This document shows, piece by piece, positions 5,192-6,065 of a stretch of DNA of 6,065 nt. Each line of letters begins with the position of its first letter. Positions within the stretch are counted from its first letter, which is position 1. The DNA is from an uncultured Achromobacter sp. (GTDB taxonomy: Bacteria; Pseudomonadota; Gammaproteobacteria; Burkholderiales; Burkholderiaceae_B): positions 1 through 6,065 of the forward strand of contig CAJYKY010000377.1 of NCBI GenBank assembly GCA_913775005.1, read 5' to 3'. The notes below the pieces were generated by a model. The model searched no databases and was not told the DNA's origin. It saw nothing but the letters and a program-made list of their open reading frames with translations. Position numbers and translations under genes: made by a program.

Positions 5192-6065
5192 ATGAACCAC
5201 GTCGCCCCTCCGGTTGCGGAACTCCTTGAATTCATTGCGCAGGACAGCTCCACCGACGAGCAGTTCGACGCGCTTGCGCTGCGGCTTTTTGCCTATCAGT
5301 ACGGCGCCAGCGCGCCTTATCGCAGCTTTTGCCAGCGGCGGGGCGCCACGGTGCGCACGGTCAAGACGTGGAGCGATATTCCCGCCGTGCCGATCGACGC
5401 GTTCAAGGCGATGGAGCTGCGTTGCGAAGCGCCGCGCCCCGACGAGCGCGTGTTCATGACCAGCGGCACCACGCGCGCCGACATGCGCGGGCGTCACTTT
5501 CATCCGCAGCTTCAGGTGTATGACCTCTCCATGACGCGCAACTTCGCCGCGCGCGTCATGCAGGGCGTGCCGCGCCTGCCGATGGGCATTTTGTTTCCCG
5601 ACGAAGTGGCGATGCCCAATTCGTCGCTGGCGCATTATCTGGCGCTGGCCAAGTCGGAGTTCGGCAGCGAGGGCAGCCGCTATTTCATGTCGCCGCAAGG
5701 CATCGATCTTGATGGCTTGTGGCGCGAGCTGGAAGCGGCCGAGCGCCGGGGCGAACCTTATGCGCTGCTGGGCGCAAGCTTCAGCTTTGTGCATGTGATC
5801 GACGCCCTGCGTAAAGAAGGCCGCACATTCCGCTTGCCGCCCGGCAGCCGCATTCTGGACACCGGCGGCTACAAGGGCCAATCGCGTGAATTGCCGCTGG
5901 ACGCGTTCTACTCGGCGCTGTCCGAATTGCTGGGCGTGCCGCGCACGCTCTGCATCAACATGTACGGCATGACAGAACTCAGCACGCAGTTCTACGACGA
6001 CGGCAACGCCACCGTGCCGTCCGTCAAGTCGGGGCCGCACTGGATCCGTTCGCGCCTGGTAGACC
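5192..6065 (+). CDS. LuxE-like acyl-protein synthetase / adenylating enzyme (3' end outside window)
   Basis: LuxE-family proteins activate a carboxylic (fatty) acid with ATP and pass the acyl group to an enzyme thiol. In luminous bacteria this feeds the LuxC reductase. I translated 291 codons from the ATG at 5192 with no stop before the window edge. Family-like segments are IPAVPIDAFKAMEL (63-76), the ATP-binding loop RVFMTSGTTRADMRGRH (86-102), LLGASFSFVHVIDAL (192-206), RILDTGGYKGQSREL (220-234) and NMYGMTELSTQFY (256-268). The last resembles the YGxTE motif of acyl-adenylating (ANL-type) enzymes. LuxE itself is about 370 aa, so roughly 80 residues may be missing. No signal peptide or membrane segment is seen, so it is probably cytoplasmic. 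Codon use matches the core genes. It lies directly downstream of a TPP riboswitch. The substrate is unknown; a phenylacetate-CoA-ligase-like relative is the main alternative. The start may be the TTG at 5174. Confidence 0.82.
   Translation, partial: MNHVAPPVAELLEFIAQDSSTDEQFDALALRLFAYQYGASAPYRSFCQRRGATVRTVKTWSDIPAVPIDAFKAMELRCEAPRPDERVFMTSGTTRADMRGRHFHPQLQVYDLSMTRNFAARVMQGVPRLPMGILFPDEVAMPNSSLAHYLALAKSEFGSEGSRYFMSPQGIDLDGLWRELEAAERRGEPYALLGASFSFVHVIDALRKEGRTFRLPPGSRILDTGGYKGQSRELPLDAFYSALSELLGVPRTLCINMYGMTELSTQFYDDGNATVPSVKSGPHWIRSRLVD

Noticed and set aside
5090..6040. A 316-codon open frame on the minus strand.
   Set aside because: It is the codon-aligned antisense of the LuxE-like gene and part of its leader, open for the same reason. 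The sense strand has family motifs and a riboswitch; the antisense product has none.

Overview
The window looks like chromosomal DNA from a high-GC betaproteobacterium of the Alcaligenaceae, close to Bordetella or Achromobacter. This rests on the hemA-prfA-prmC gene order, the strong G/C preference at third codon positions, the character of the HemA and RF1 proteins, and two identical tRNA-Phe genes that encode their own CCA. The genus is an inference from family resemblance, not from a search.

Positions 1-2825 (minus strand) are a housekeeping operon read right to left. It runs hemA (glutamyl-tRNA reductase, first committed step of C5 heme synthesis), prfA (peptide release factor 1), then prmC (the methylase that modifies the GGQ glutamine of release factors; its 3' part lies outside the window). 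A perfect TATAAT -10 box on the minus strand at 2963-2968 suggests a hemA leader of about 130 nt. That leader carries a 10-bp-phased repeat.

Positions 3098-3437 (plus strand) hold one promoter and two identical tRNA-Phe(GAA) genes, each followed by its own intrinsic terminator. The second copy has no visible promoter of its own.

Positions 3507-4961 (plus strand) are an accessory-looking unit: two tandem 25-bp inverted repeats, 30 bp apart, ahead of a winged-helix/Fic fusion protein. The Fic active-site motif is non-canonical (Gln in place of the catalytic His, GNKR in place of GNGR), while the N-terminal inhibitory motif is intact. The gene uses TTA, CTA and TCA codons that the visible core genes essentially avoid, which fits horizontal acquisition next to a tRNA gene. 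The simplest reading is a self-regulated Fic regulator or pseudo-enzyme.

Positions 5037-6065 (plus strand) hold a clear TPP riboswitch (THI element) followed by the first 291 codons of a LuxE-like acyl-protein synthetase/adenylating enzyme that runs off the window. A thiamine-pyrophosphate switch in front of a LuxE-type acyl-activating enzyme is unexpected. Together with the Fic locus it is the most interesting content here.
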